Positions 48,210 to 57,164 of a stretch of 64,000 nucleotides of DNA are shown here, piece by piece; position 1 is the stretch's first letter, and each line of letters opens with the position of its first letter. Source of the DNA: Mycolicibacterium confluentis (lineage in GTDB: Bacteria > Actinomycetota > Actinomycetes > Mycobacteriales > Mycobacteriaceae); assembly GCF_010729895.1 (NCBI RefSeq), contig NZ_AP022612.1, forward strand, positions 4,216,001-4,280,000, written 5' to 3'. The notes below the pieces were generated by a model. It was not told the origin of the DNA. It saw nothing but the letters and a program-made list of their open reading frames with translations, and searched no databases. Made by a program: the position numbers and the translations under genes.

Positions 48210-50228
48210 ATGCCCGAGCGAAGTGGTGTTGACCCGTACCTGTGGTTGGAGGACGTCGACGGCGAGGCCGCCCTCGACTGGGTGCGCGCGCACAACGACC
48301 CCACCCTCGCCGAACTGTGCGACGACGAGTTCGAGCGAATGCGCGCCGAGGCGCTCGAAGTCCTCGACACCGACAGCCGCATCCCCTACGTGCGGCGCCG
48401 GGGCGAGCACCTGTACAACTTCTGGCGCGACGCGGCGAATCCGCGCGGGATCTGGCGCCGCACGACGCTGGAGCAGTACCGCACCGATTCGCCGGACTGG
48501 GACGTGTTGATCGACGTCGACGCGCTGGCCGCCGCCGACGACACCAACTGGGTGTGGGCCGGGGCCGACGTGATCGAACCGGAATTGTCCCGCGCACTGA
48601 TCAGCCTCTCGCGCGGCGGATCGGACGCCGCGGTGGTGCGCGAATTCGACATGGTCACACGCGAGTTCGTCGACGGCGGGTTCGAGGTCGCAGAGGCCAA
48701 GACCAACATCACCTGGGCCGACCCCGACACCGTGCTGATCGGCACCGACTTCGGTGCGGGGTCACTGACCGACTCGGGATATCCGCGCCTGGTCAAAAGG
48801 TGGCGGCGCGGGCAGGCGCTGGCCGACGCCGAGACGCTGTTCTCCGGTTCACCGCAGGACGTCATCGTCGCCGCGGCGGTGGACCGGACGCCGGGTTATG
48901 AGCGCACGTTCATCCGCCGGGCCGTCGACTTCTTCAACGACGAGGTCTACGAACTGCAGGCCGACGAGTTGGTGCGTATCGACGCACCCACCGATGCGTC
49001 GGTCTCGGTGCACCGTGACTGGCTGCTGATCGAACTGCGCAGTCCATGGTTCGTCGGCACCGTCGAGCACCCGGCCGGCGCGCTGCTGGCGGCCGACTAC
49101 AACGAGTTCACCTCCGGTACAACGCAGTTGGCGACGGTGTTCGAACCGGACGCGCACACCGCGCTGTTGCACTACGCCTGGACGCGGGACCGGTTGATCT
49201 TGGTGACGCTGGCCGACGTCGTGAGTCGTGTTGAGGTGGTGACGCCGGGCGCGTGGACCCGCACGCCCGCCCCGGGAATCCCCGACAACACCAACACCGT
49301 GATCGTGGCGACGGACCCGGACGGCGACGAGGTCTTCCTGGACTCCAGCGGTTTCGATGCGCCGTCGCGCCTGCTGTGCGGGCCCGCGGACGGGCCGCTC
49401 GAGGTGGTGAAGGCCGCGCCCTCGTTCTTCGATGCGGACAACATCAGCGTCACTCAGCATTTCGCCACCTCTGCGGACGGGACGGCGATCCCGTACTTCG
49501 TCGTCGGCCCGCGGGACGCCACCGGACCCCGCCCCACCCTGCTCGGCGGGTACGGCGGCTTCGAGGTGGCCCGCACCCCGGGATATGACGGCGTGCTGGG
49601 CCGCCTCTGGCTCTCGCGCGGGGGCACATACGTGTTGGCCAACATCCGCGGCGGCGGGGAGTACGGCCCGCAGTGGCACACCCAGGCGATGCGGGAGAAC
49701 CGGCACAAGGTGTACGAGGATTTCGCCGCTGTCGCAGCCGATCTCGTCGAGCGCGGGATCACCACCGTGGAGCAGTTGGGCGCCCAGGGCGGCAGCAACG
49801 GCGGCCTGCTGATGGGCGTGATGCTGACGCAGTACCCCGAGCACTTCGGCGCACTGGTGTGCCAGGTGCCGCTTCTGGACATGAAGCGCTTCCACCTGCT
49901 GCTGGCCGGCGCCTCCTGGGTCGCCGAGTACGGCAACCCCGACGAGCCCGCGGACTGGGAGTTCATCTCGAAATACTCGCCGTACCAGAACATCTCGGCC
50001 GACGCGAATTACCCGGCGCTGCTGATGACCACGTCGACGCGCGATGACCGCGTGCATCCGGGGCATGCCCGCAAGATGACGGCCGCACTCGAGGAGGCTG
50101 GTCATCGGGTGCGGTACTACGAGAACATCGAGGGCGGGCACGCCGGTGCCGCCGACAACGCGCAGACCGCGTTCAAGTCGGCGCTGAGCTACTCCTTCCT
50201 GCATCGCATGCTCACGCCGGGTGAATAG
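48210..50228 (+). CDS. Prolyl oligopeptidase-family serine peptidase
   Basis: 672 residues, Rv0457c family. The N-terminal DPYLWLEDVDGEAALDWV and beta-propeller precede an alpha/beta-hydrolase domain with nucleophile Ser529 in GAQGGSNGGLLMG, Asp in TRDDRVHP (about 612-613) and His644 in EGGHAGA. It cleaves short proline-containing peptides in the cytosol, as no signal peptide is present. ATG at 48210 is the first start. Confidence 0.93.
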   Translation: MPERSGVDPYLWLEDVDGEAALDWVRAHNDPTLAELCDDEFERMRAEALEVLDTDSRIPYVRRRGEHLYNFWRDAANPRGIWRRTTLEQYRTDSPDWDVLIDVDALAAADDTNWVWAGADVIEPELSRALISLSRGGSDAAVVREFDMVTREFVDGGFEVAEAKTNITWADPDTVLIGTDFGAGSLTDSGYPRLVKRWRRGQALADAETLFSGSPQDVIVAAAVDRTPGYERTFIRRAVDFFNDEVYELQADELVRIDAPTDASVSVHRDWLLIELRSPWFVGTVEHPAGALLAADYNEFTSGTTQLATVFEPDAHTALLHYAWTRDRLILVTLADVVSRVEVVTPGAWTRTPAPGIPDNTNTVIVATDPDGDEVFLDSSGFDAPSRLLCGPADGPLEVVKAAPSFFDADNISVTQHFATSADGTAIPYFVVGPRDATGPRPTLLGGYGGFEVARTPGYDGVLGRLWLSRGGTYVLANIRGGGEYGPQWHTQAMRENRHKVYEDFAAVAADLVERGITTVEQLGAQGGSNGGLLMGVMLTQYPEHFGALVCQVPLLDMKRFHLLLAGASWVAEYGNPDEPADWEFISKYSPYQNISADANYPALLMTTSTRDDRVHPGHARKMTAALEEAGHRVRYYENIEGGHAGAADNAQTAFKSALSYSFLHRMLTPGE

Positions 50229-50290
50229 ACAAACCCGCAGGCATCGTTGAGGGTTCATCTCGGTACGTTTTCGCACCGAGGGGGTTACAC

Positions 50291-50617
50291 ATGCAGGTCC
50301 ACACCGGGCAGATGCGGACGGGGGCTCAGCACTCCTACACCGCGGCCGGATTCGCCGACGAGGGCGTGACGGCCCTGACCAGGTCCAGCGTGACCGGCAG
50401 GATGTTCGGCGATTTCGCCGACGCCGAGGCGTTCGGACAGTCGATGGCCGGTGCGCAGACGCAGCACAGCCGGCGTCTGCGCGGCCACGAACGACGACTC
50501 GGAGTCCTCGGCGACAAGACCCACGTGATCGCGTCGTCGTTCGACGAGATGGAACAACGCAACCGCGCAGCTCTGGAACAGGTTCGGTCGCAGCTGTGGT
50601 CGAATACCCAGCCCTGA
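50291..50617 (+). CDS. DUF2563-type small protein (effector partner)
   Basis: 108 residues, predicted helical, starting MQVHTGQMRTGAQHSYTAAG after a GAGGGGG Shine-Dalgarno. Related mycobacterial proteins precede large secreted-type proteins with WXG100-like domains. I see no WXG or YxxxD/E motif in it. It probably acts as a helper or chaperone for the gene that overlaps it by 22 bases. Confidence 0.62.
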   Translation: MQVHTGQMRTGAQHSYTAAGFADEGVTALTRSSVTGRMFGDFADAEAFGQSMAGAQTQHSRRLRGHERRLGVLGDKTHVIASSFDEMEQRNRAALEQVRSQLWSNTQP

Positions 50618-52107
50618 CCCACATCAGCGTCCCCGAACTCGTCGCCGCCGCCGGTGATCCCTGGGCGCTGGATGCCACGTTGCGCGCCGGTGACCCCGGC
50701 CAGATCGCCGAACTGTCGCGGGCCTTCTACGCGGCTGCGGCGTGCACCGAGGAGACCTGGGGCGAATTCTCCTCTGCCAGTGGTCGTTTCCAGCGGTCCT
50801 GGAATCGCGAGTCCGGCGAGTTCCCCATCAACGACGCGGCCGAACTGCGGCGCGTCGCGCAGAGCCTGCGCGTGCAGAAGGACGAACTGCCCGCGATCGC
50901 GACCGCGCTGCAGAACATCGCCGCAGACCTGGCGGAGGCGCAGCGGATGTCGGATCTCAAGATCGACAAGCTCAACGGTCAGCTCGGATACTTGGACATG
51001 CTGATCGGTGACGCGTTGTCGCGCGATGTCGATGCTGATGTGTCCGGGTACGAGGACCGCGCGATCGAGAACACCAGCAGCACCCGGGATTCCATCCAAG
51101 GGCACCGTGACGCCTATGGCACGCGGTTGCAGCAGGCCGAGGCGAGGCTGCGGCTTGAGCACGGGTACGACCCGGCGGCGATCGAGGATGTCGACGGCGA
51201 CGCGGAGGCGGGACCCGGACAGCGTGGCCGCACTGCCGAGCAGTTCTACGAGGCCAACCAGCGCGCCAAGGATGAGGCGTTGGTCAACGCGACCGGCGAG
51301 ATGACGCCGGAGAAGGCCGACGCCGCGGCCCGGTTGCGGGACTTCGGCACCGTCACCGACCCCGCGGCCGATTCCGAGGCGCGGCGGTTGGCCGGGGAGC
51401 GCCTCGACGATTTCCGGATGGCCAACTTCGTCGGGCCACTGCCCCTCGACCCACTCACCGGCGCCGATGCTCGCGCCCGAGCGCGCAACCGCCTCGACAT
51501 GCAGAGCCAGCTTGAGCAGGGGCTGGTGCGGCTCGGCGAGGGGCAGACGTTCCCGATCGCGGCGATGACGCCGGATCAGGCCAGCGAGTTCATGAACGTC
51601 GCCGAACGCGATGCCCGGGTCGCAGTGGTCACCGACGCCCGCAATGGTCTGGTCGCGGCGGGCATGTCCGACGGCGGAGCCAGGGACGTGGTCCGGGGAC
51701 TGCTGACACCCACGGGCCTGGTGGCCACGGGCGCCCAGACATACGGCCACAACGTGCCCACCAACGCGCACGCATGGCCGGCCGCGCTGTCACCGGCGGA
51801 CGCCAAGGTGCTGGCCAAGGTCGCAGGTCCGGTCGGCCTGGTGACCAATGTCTACCAGCTGGGTATGGCGGGTCAGGACTGGATCCAGGGCGGCAGCAAC
51901 GAGGACTTCGGCCGCGCCGCGGGCAGCACACTGGGCGGCGCCGCCGCCGGGACTGCGACGATGCTCACCGCCGGTTCATTCTTCGGCCCGGGAGGAACCG
52001 CAGTGGCGGCCGTGGGCGCCGTCATTCTTTTCGGCGGCATCGGTCCCTGGGAGGGCCTCGCTGGAATGGGCGGAGCGTGGGTGGGCAGCCAGTTCGACAA
52101 TCCGTGA
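50596..52107 (+). CDS. Large type VII secretion-like effector/toxin candidate
   Basis: 503 residues from GTG 50596. The first half is helical: TEETWGEFSSASGRFQRSWNR resembles an ESX substrate helical hairpin, followed by a long coiled-coil-like region (about 90-330). The last 70 residues are a glycine-rich hydrophobic domain (AAGSTLGGAAAGTATMLTAG and GTAVAAVGAVILFGG are examples), suggesting membrane insertion. No enzyme motif is visible. Two duplicated small membrane proteins follow. From memory it resembles the mycobacterial Rv0026/Rv2082 group. The toxin reading is inference. Confidence 0.6.
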   Translation: MVEYPALTHISVPELVAAAGDPWALDATLRAGDPGQIAELSRAFYAAAACTEETWGEFSSASGRFQRSWNRESGEFPINDAAELRRVAQSLRVQKDELPAIATALQNIAADLAEAQRMSDLKIDKLNGQLGYLDMLIGDALSRDVDADVSGYEDRAIENTSSTRDSIQGHRDAYGTRLQQAEARLRLEHGYDPAAIEDVDGDAEAGPGQRGRTAEQFYEANQRAKDEALVNATGEMTPEKADAAARLRDFGTVTDPAADSEARRLAGERLDDFRMANFVGPLPLDPLTGADARARARNRLDMQSQLEQGLVRLGEGQTFPIAAMTPDQASEFMNVAERDARVAVVTDARNGLVAAGMSDGGARDVVRGLLTPTGLVATGAQTYGHNVPTNAHAWPAALSPADAKVLAKVAGPVGLVTNVYQLGMAGQDWIQGGSNEDFGRAAGSTLGGAAAGTATMLTAGSFFGPGGTAVAAVGAVILFGGIGPWEGLAGMGGAWVGSQFDNP

Positions 52108-52141
52108 CAATGCGATCAACAGACTGGAGGGGGATTCCGCA

Positions 52142-52477
52142 GTGACGGCCCGCATCGTGTTCGGAAACCTGGCCCTGGTGGGACTTGCCATCGCGGGTGC
52201 GCTGAGCCTGTTCCCGCTCTGGCGATCACGCACTCTGTCGCCCGACGCGATCAAACGGCGCACCTACTGGTCCGGCACGGTCATCGCCACTGTGTGCATG
52301 TTCCTGGCCGCGTGGCCGGACTGGAGAGTCGGCCTGTTCGTCTCCACCGCCGTCGGGCTGACGCTGGTGGTGCTCGCGGGCCGCTACACCCGCCACATCA
52401 AGATCCGCGGCAGGGTCTACGGAATGCCCGGCGCCAACGTCCCTGACCGTCCACCGTCACGCGCACCGGAGGACTGA
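52142..52477 (+). CDS. Small membrane protein, copy 1 (candidate immunity protein)
   Basis: 111 residues from GTG 52142, about 9 bases after a GGAGGGGG. Three hydrophobic helices (about 4-25, 42-60 and 64-80), then a basic C-terminus AGRYTRHIKIRGRVYGMPGA. Near-identical in its C-terminal half to the next gene. It begins 34 bases after the effector gene ends. Function unknown; immunity is a guess from position. Confidence 0.62.
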   Translation: MTARIVFGNLALVGLAIAGALSLFPLWRSRTLSPDAIKRRTYWSGTVIATVCMFLAAWPDWRVGLFVSTAVGLTLVVLAGRYTRHIKIRGRVYGMPGANVPDRPPSRAPED

Positions 52478-52481
52478 TCAG

Positions 52482-52826
52482 ATGAGCGGATTCATCACTC
52501 CGAATATCCTGTGGGATCTGGCCATAGTGTGCTTGGTCATTGCGACCTTGACAGGCATCTTCCCGTTGTGGAGGTCGCGGTCGCTGTCACCCGATGTCAT
52601 CATGCGCCGCACCTATTGGGTCTGCACCGTCCTCACGATGCTGTTCGCCTTCCTCGCCGTGTGGCCGGAGTGGCCCGCTGGCCTGTTCGCCTCGTCGGCC
52701 ATCGGTCTCACGCTCGTGGTGTTTGCCGGCCGCTACACCCGTCACATCAAAATCCGCGGCAAGGTTTACGGAATGCCGGGCACCAACGTCCCCGACCGTC
52801 CACCGTCACGGGCCCCCAAGGACTGA
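52482..52826 (+). CDS. Small membrane protein, copy 2 (candidate immunity protein)
   Basis: 114 residues from ATG 52482, only 4 bases after copy 1. Same layout as copy 1; the shared blocks are LSPDxIxRRTYW, WPxWxxGLF and AGRYTRHIKIRGxVYGMPG, with the ending NVPDRPPSRAP in both. The N-terminal helices differ much more, as expected for duplicated proteins that have changed their recognition surface. Confidence 0.62.
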   Translation: MSGFITPNILWDLAIVCLVIATLTGIFPLWRSRSLSPDVIMRRTYWVCTVLTMLFAFLAVWPEWPAGLFASSAIGLTLVVFAGRYTRHIKIRGKVYGMPGTNVPDRPPSRAPKD

Positions 52827-52828
52827 GC

Positions 52829-53680
52829 TCAGTTGGGCGTACGCACCGTCCGACCGATACCGCCCAGCAGCGCGAACACCACGCCCAGGACCACCAGCGC
52901 TCCCCCGGCCGCCAGCGTGATGTTGAGCCACTGATGCATGCTGTCGGTGACGTGCCGCAGCAGTGCGTCCGCGATCTGGCGGATGTCGCCGCTGGTGTCG
53001 GCCAGCGCCGAATCCACGCGCCGGCGCCCCACTTCCAGGCCCGCCCAACCCGCGGCCCCGACCAGCAGCCCCGACACTCCGAGTGCGGCCAAACCCTTGC
53101 CCTTTGAGCGCGCCGACGCCAACGTGAGCAGCGCGCACACCCCGGCGAGCACCGCCGCGCCCACACTGACCCACGGCGCCCACGCCGCGACCGGCCGAAG
53201 TTGGCCTGGCCGAATCGAATCCGGCGCGTTCTGGGTCAGCGGCACCGGAAGGCTCTGCGGCACCGAGATGTTGAACCGCTGCAGGGTTTCAGTGAACTGC
53301 GAGTCCTGCAGCATGGGAGCGAGGTCGATCACCCAGCGCCCCTGCGGATCGGTGTCCGACGACACCGTGTCGGTGAACATCCAGCGGTGGGCCACCCGAT
53401 TGGCCTGGGCGAACTGCCCGGGGAAAGCCGAACTCGCGGTGTAGGTCGACGCGACCAGCGAGATGGCGCGCTCGTTACCGGTGTACCCGAGGTTCACCAC
53501 CTGAGTGGTCAGTTCGTTCGCGACGGCGCGTTGCAGCACCGGGTCGGCGGCAGCCTGCTCGGTGAACGCCGCATACCCGTCGAGGTCGACGAGGTTCTTC
53601 TGCGCCCACGCCGACGGCAGCGCCACAGCGAGCGCTGCCGTGGCCACCAGCCACAACAACGCCGTCAGCACAACGCGCAT
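52829..53680 (-). CDS. Membrane protein with large extracytoplasmic domain
   Basis: 283 residues, signal-like first helix (1-25), an outside domain of about 140 residues (LVDLDGYAAFTEQAAADPVLQR start), then helices at about 169-189, 196-218 and 255-277. Mycobacterial family, role unknown. It lies on the opposite strand to the effector block and its end is 2 bases from that of copy 2. Confidence 0.72.
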   Translation of the reverse strand: MRVVLTALLWLVATAALAVALPSAWAQKNLVDLDGYAAFTEQAAADPVLQRAVANELTTQVVNLGYTGNERAISLVASTYTASSAFPGQFAQANRVAHRWMFTDTVSSDTDPQGRWVIDLAPMLQDSQFTETLQRFNISVPQSLPVPLTQNAPDSIRPGQLRPVAAWAPWVSVGAAVLAGVCALLTLASARSKGKGLAALGVSGLLVGAAGWAGLEVGRRRVDSALADTSGDIRQIADALLRHVTDSMHQWLNITLAAGGALVVLGVVFALLGGIGRTVRTPN

Positions 53681-53730
53681 CGGTTCCTCCCTTGTGGGCT
53701 GGCGCTGAACGGATCGGCCTGGCCGACCAC

Positions 53731-53773
53731 GTCGTAGTCCTTGTTGTCGTAGTCCTTGTTGTCGTAGTTGAAC
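53731..53773. repeat. 15-bp tandem repeat (GTCGTAGTCCTTGTT)
   Basis: Two perfect copies at 53731 and 53746 and a partial third at 53761. On the minus strand it reads as NKDYDNKDYD. It lies 50 bases upstream of the membrane protein gene and may be part of a small peptide, but no start codon is well placed. Confidence 0.65.
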
Positions 53774-53884
53774 TTACCGGGCAGGAGATGGGCACCGGGT
53801 TTCTGTGTTGCTGTGTGCGCGCCCGGGGGTCGTGTTTCCGCGGGGTGACGACGGACGCCCCGGTGCCTGTCGGGGCTGCCGATG

Positions 53885-54424
53885 TGGCAGGCACCCACGT
53901 CGGCGTTCTCAGCGCTGCCGTTCCGCTGGCTCAGTTGGCTCGGAACGACTCGCGCCACGCTGACCGCAGCGCCGATTTTCGCCTACCGCGTGCTGGGTAG
54001 ATACGCCAGCCGCCTCCCCGAAATCGACTTGCGTGCAGTACGATTCGCGCTCAACGGCGGCGAGCCCGTCGGTTCGGTTTCGACACACGCGCGATGTGCC
54101 CGGCCTACGGATGGCCGAGTCGACCTGCGCGGTGTCGATCACCCGTCGACACCCCGGTGTCCGAGGCCGTCGGCCGCGATGCCGGAGAAGTCGAGATCCG
54201 CGGCGCGTCGATGATGGACGGTTTACCTCGAATCCGCGCCGATCGGCCGCGACGACTGGTTCAGCACAGGCGATCTCGGCTACCTCACCGCCGAGGGGCT
54301 CGTGGTGTACGGACGAGTCAAGGAGCTCATCCACATCGCGGGCCGCAATGTGTTCCCCAGCGAGATCGAGCGGATCGTCGGTCAGGTGCCGGGCGTGCGC
54401 GCCGGTGGTGTGGTGGCAGGCTAG
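53885..54424 (+). pseudogene. Fatty-acyl-AMP ligase (FadD/FAAL) remnant
   Basis: Family blocks appear in the right order but in three frames: [19 protein letters not shown] and [10 protein letters not shown] (frame 2), CPAYG (frame 1), [10 protein letters not shown] (frame 3), [13 protein letters not shown] (frame 1), then [20 protein letters not shown] and [18 protein letters not shown] (frame 2). The N-terminal and C-terminal ends of the ligase are missing. A TAG at 54422 closes the last block, overlapping the stop of the DinB-like gene. The remnant therefore was broken by several frameshifts and deletions. Confidence 0.8.
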
Positions 54425-54930
54425 AGGCTCCCGCGCACGTAGGCGGCCTGCCCCAGATGCTGGGCGCAGTCGTCGACGATGCTGACGAGGCGGGCCGAGG
54501 CCGTGACAGGCGGATCCCAGTTGCGATCCACGATGCGGGCCAACTCCTCATCCGTCAGCGTCGTCACGTAGTCCAACGTCATCGCGTGCACCGCGTGGTA
54601 GTACCCCGCGAGCAGTTCGGCCGCGACCACCACCTTGGCCACGTCGTCGGCGGAGTGGCCGTATCCGGTGTCGTCGCGGGGCAGGTCGAGGCCGAAGCGG
54701 TCCACCCAGCCGTCACTGGTCCACACCTGGTCGACACCAGCGATATCGGCGACCTGCGCGTCCTGCACCCGAGCGCTGTGCCAGATCAGCCACGCAATCG
54801 TGTTGGCGTCCGGCGCGGGCCGGTACGTCGCCATGGCCTCCGTGAGGTCTTCGGTCAGTTCGTCGACGTGTTCGATCAGGCGCGTGAAGAAGTCGCGGAG
54901 AAGTTCTTGAACTGCTTCGTTGGTGGCCAT
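54421..54930 (-). CDS. DinB/DUF664-family protein
   Basis: 169 residues with a four-helix pattern: an N-terminal helix [21 protein letters not shown], then [20 protein letters not shown] with the first metal His, [11 protein letters not shown], and a C-terminal [16 protein letters not shown] with a further His. DinB-type enzymes use Ni/Zn and often a thiol cofactor such as mycothiol (mshA is also in the window). Substrate unknown. Same strand as the VOC gene, 19 bases upstream. Confidence 0.82.
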   Translation of the reverse strand: MATNEAVQELLRDFFTRLIEHVDELTEDLTEAMATYRPAPDANTIAWLIWHSARVQDAQVADIAGVDQVWTSDGWVDRFGLDLPRDDTGYGHSADDVAKVVVAAELLAGYYHAVHAMTLDYVTTLTDEELARIVDRNWDPPVTASARLVSIVDDCAQHLGQAAYVRGSL

Positions 54931-54949
54931 GGTTCGACGCTACGCCGGG

Positions 54950-55342
54950 CTACTGCGCGGGACCCCCGCCATGGAAGACCGCCTCGACGTTGTTGCCGTC
55001 GGGATCGCGCACGAAGGCGCCGTAATAGTTCGGGTGGTATTCGGGCCACAGACGCGGTTCATGCAACGGTTCGGCGCCCAACGCCAGCGCGGTGCGGAAG
55101 AAGGTCTGCACACTCTCGGGGCTGTCGGCCTGGAACGCGATGTGCACCTCGCGGTTGCTCTGCTCCTTGGCGTCACCCGCCGCCAGGTCGGCGATCCAGA
55201 ACGCCGGATGGCCGTCCCTGCCGTAGCCGATGGCCACGCCGTGATCGAGTTGCCTGGTGTAGCCCAACACCCCCAGCACCTTGTCGTAGAACTCCTGTGA
55301 GGCCGCCCAATCGCCACAGTTGATTCCCAGGTGATCCATCAT
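54950..55342 (-). CDS. VOC-family (glyoxalase-like) protein
   Basis: 130 residues, two beta-alpha-beta modules: DHLGINCGDWAASQEFYDKVLG and VHIAFQADSPESVQTFFRTAL, with the C-terminal GAFVRDPDGNNVEAVFHG block. Metal-binding His at the start, and Glu near the end (NNVEAVF). Substrate unknown. ATG 55342 gives MMDHLGIN; a second ATG follows directly. It is divergent from the amidohydrolase gene with 22 bases between starts. Confidence 0.82.
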   Translation of the reverse strand: MMDHLGINCGDWAASQEFYDKVLGVLGYTRQLDHGVAIGYGRDGHPAFWIADLAAGDAKEQSNREVHIAFQADSPESVQTFFRTALALGAEPLHEPRLWPEYHPNYYGAFVRDPDGNNVEAVFHGGGPAQ

Positions 55343-55364
55343 GTCGCCACCGTACATTCGAGCT

Positions 55365-57086
55365 ATGACATTTGATCTGGTCATCCGACACGGCACCATC
55401 GTCGACGGCCTCGGCACTCCCCCCTTCGTCGGCGACGTCGCCATCCACGACGGCGTGATCGCCGCGATCGGCACGGTCGAGCAGACTGGAACCCGGGAGA
55501 TCGACGCGACCGGACTGCTGGTCACCCCCGGGTTCGTCGACCTGCACACGCATTACGACGGTCAGGCCATCTGGAGCGACCGCCTGACCCCGTCGTCGGC
55601 GCACGGCGTCACCACCGCGATCGTGGGCAACTGCGGCGTCGGCTTCGCGCCGTGCCGCCCGGCCGACCACGACGTCCTGGTGGACGTGATGGCCGGTGTC
55701 GAGGACATCCCCGGCGTGGTGATGGTCGACGGCCTGCCCTGGAACTGGGAGACCTTCCCCGAGTTCCTCGACACCCTGGACTCCGGCCGACGCGACATCG
55801 ACATCGCGGCACTCCTGCCGCACTCGCCGCTGCGGGTGTACGTCATGGGACAGCGCGGCATCGACCGCGAACCCGCCACGCCTGAGGACCTTTCGCAGAT
55901 GCGCAAGCTCGCCGCCGAGGCCGTCCAGGTCGGCGCGCTGGGATTCGCATCGTCGCGGTTCACGCTGCACAAAACCATCAGCGGCAAGCCCATTCCGAGC
56001 TACGACGCCGACCAGGCCGAGATCGAGGCCATCGCCCGCGGTGTCCGCGACGCGGGCGGCGGCCTGATCCAGTTCGTCCCCGACCTGGTGGCCGGCGATT
56101 ACGAACCGGTCCTGCAGACGGTCTTCGACGTCGCCACCGACGTCGGCCTGCCCGTCACGTTCACGCTCGCGATCGGCAACGCCGGCGAACCGTACTACCT
56201 CGACGCCCTGACCATGGTCGAGAAGACCAACGCCAACGGCGGCGACATCACGGCGCAGATCTTCCCGCGCCCCATCGGCCTGGTGCTGGGCCTGTCACTG
56301 TCCGGCAATCCGTTCGTGCTGTACCCGTCCTATCAGGAGATCGCTCACCTGCCGCTGGCCGAGCGCGTCGCCGAGATGCGCAAACCCGAAGTACGGCAAC
56401 GGATTCTGGCCGACACACCCGGCAGCGGGCACCCGTTGATGTTCGCCGCTCAGCTGTGGGACTGGATGTTCCCGCTGGGCGAGCCGCCGAACTACGAGCC
56501 CAACCCGGCCGACAGTATCGGCGCCCGGGCCCGCGCCCGCGGTGTGAGCCCGCTCGAGGAGGCCTACGACCGGGTGCTCGACGACGGCGGCGAGGCCATG
56601 CTGCTGGTGACGCTGGCCAATTTCCGCGACGGCTCCCTGGACACCGTGGCCGAACTGCTGCGCCGCGACGACGTGGTGCTGGGCCTCGGCGACGGCGGTG
56701 CGCACTACGGCATGATCTGCGACGCGTCGTTCCCGACGTATCTGCTGACGCACTGGGTGCGGGACCGCGCCCACGGCCGGATGCCGGTGGTCGATGCCAT
56801 CCGCGAACTCACCTCGGTGCCGGCCCGAGTCGCCGGCCTGGCCGACCGGGGCCGGATCTCCGTCGGCTACAAGGCTGACCTCAACGTCATCGACGCCGAC
56901 GCGATGCGCCTGCATCGGCCCGTCGTGGTCAACGACCTGCCCGCGGGTGGACGCCGGCTGGATCAGACCGCGGACGGCTACGTCGCGACCATCGTCTCGG
57001 GGCAGGTGATCGCCGAGAACGGCGTGCCCACCGAGGCGCGCCCGGGCCGTCTGGTGCGGGGCCGCCAGTCCGCACCGGTCGCATGA
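55365..57086 (+). CDS. N-acyl-D-amino-acid deacylase-like amidohydrolase
   Basis: 573 residues. Amidohydrolase/D-aminoacylase family: FVDLHTHYDGQ with His61/His63, GNCGVGFAPCRPADHD, a C-terminal VLGLGDGGAHYGMICD with Asp and His, and TSVPARVAGLADRGRI for the distal beta-sandwich domain. Metal-dependent hydrolysis of an N-acyl amide is the expected reaction. ATG 55365 matches the FDLVIRHGTIVDGLG start of the family; the frame is open 8 codons further up. Confidence 0.85.
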   Translation: MTFDLVIRHGTIVDGLGTPPFVGDVAIHDGVIAAIGTVEQTGTREIDATGLLVTPGFVDLHTHYDGQAIWSDRLTPSSAHGVTTAIVGNCGVGFAPCRPADHDVLVDVMAGVEDIPGVVMVDGLPWNWETFPEFLDTLDSGRRDIDIAALLPHSPLRVYVMGQRGIDREPATPEDLSQMRKLAAEAVQVGALGFASSRFTLHKTISGKPIPSYDADQAEIEAIARGVRDAGGGLIQFVPDLVAGDYEPVLQTVFDVATDVGLPVTFTLAIGNAGEPYYLDALTMVEKTNANGGDITAQIFPRPIGLVLGLSLSGNPFVLYPSYQEIAHLPLAERVAEMRKPEVRQRILADTPGSGHPLMFAAQLWDWMFPLGEPPNYEPNPADSIGARARARGVSPLEEAYDRVLDDGGEAMLLVTLANFRDGSLDTVAELLRRDDVVLGLGDGGAHYGMICDASFPTYLLTHWVRDRAHGRMPVVDAIRELTSVPARVAGLADRGRISVGYKADLNVIDADAMRLHRPVVVNDLPAGGRRLDQTADGYVATIVSGQVIAENGVPTEARPGRLVRGRQSAPVA

Positions 57087-57164
57087 CGCGTCGAGTCTGA
57101 GCGCTGTTCCAGCGACAGATCCACACACTCGCGACCACCCGGGCCGCGGACGTATCCTCGGCTC

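Noticed and set aside
54094..55323. A 409-codon plus-strand frame over the ligase remnant and the DinB-like gene
   Set aside because: Only a short stretch matches ligase blocks; the rest is antisense to the DinB-like and VOC genes.
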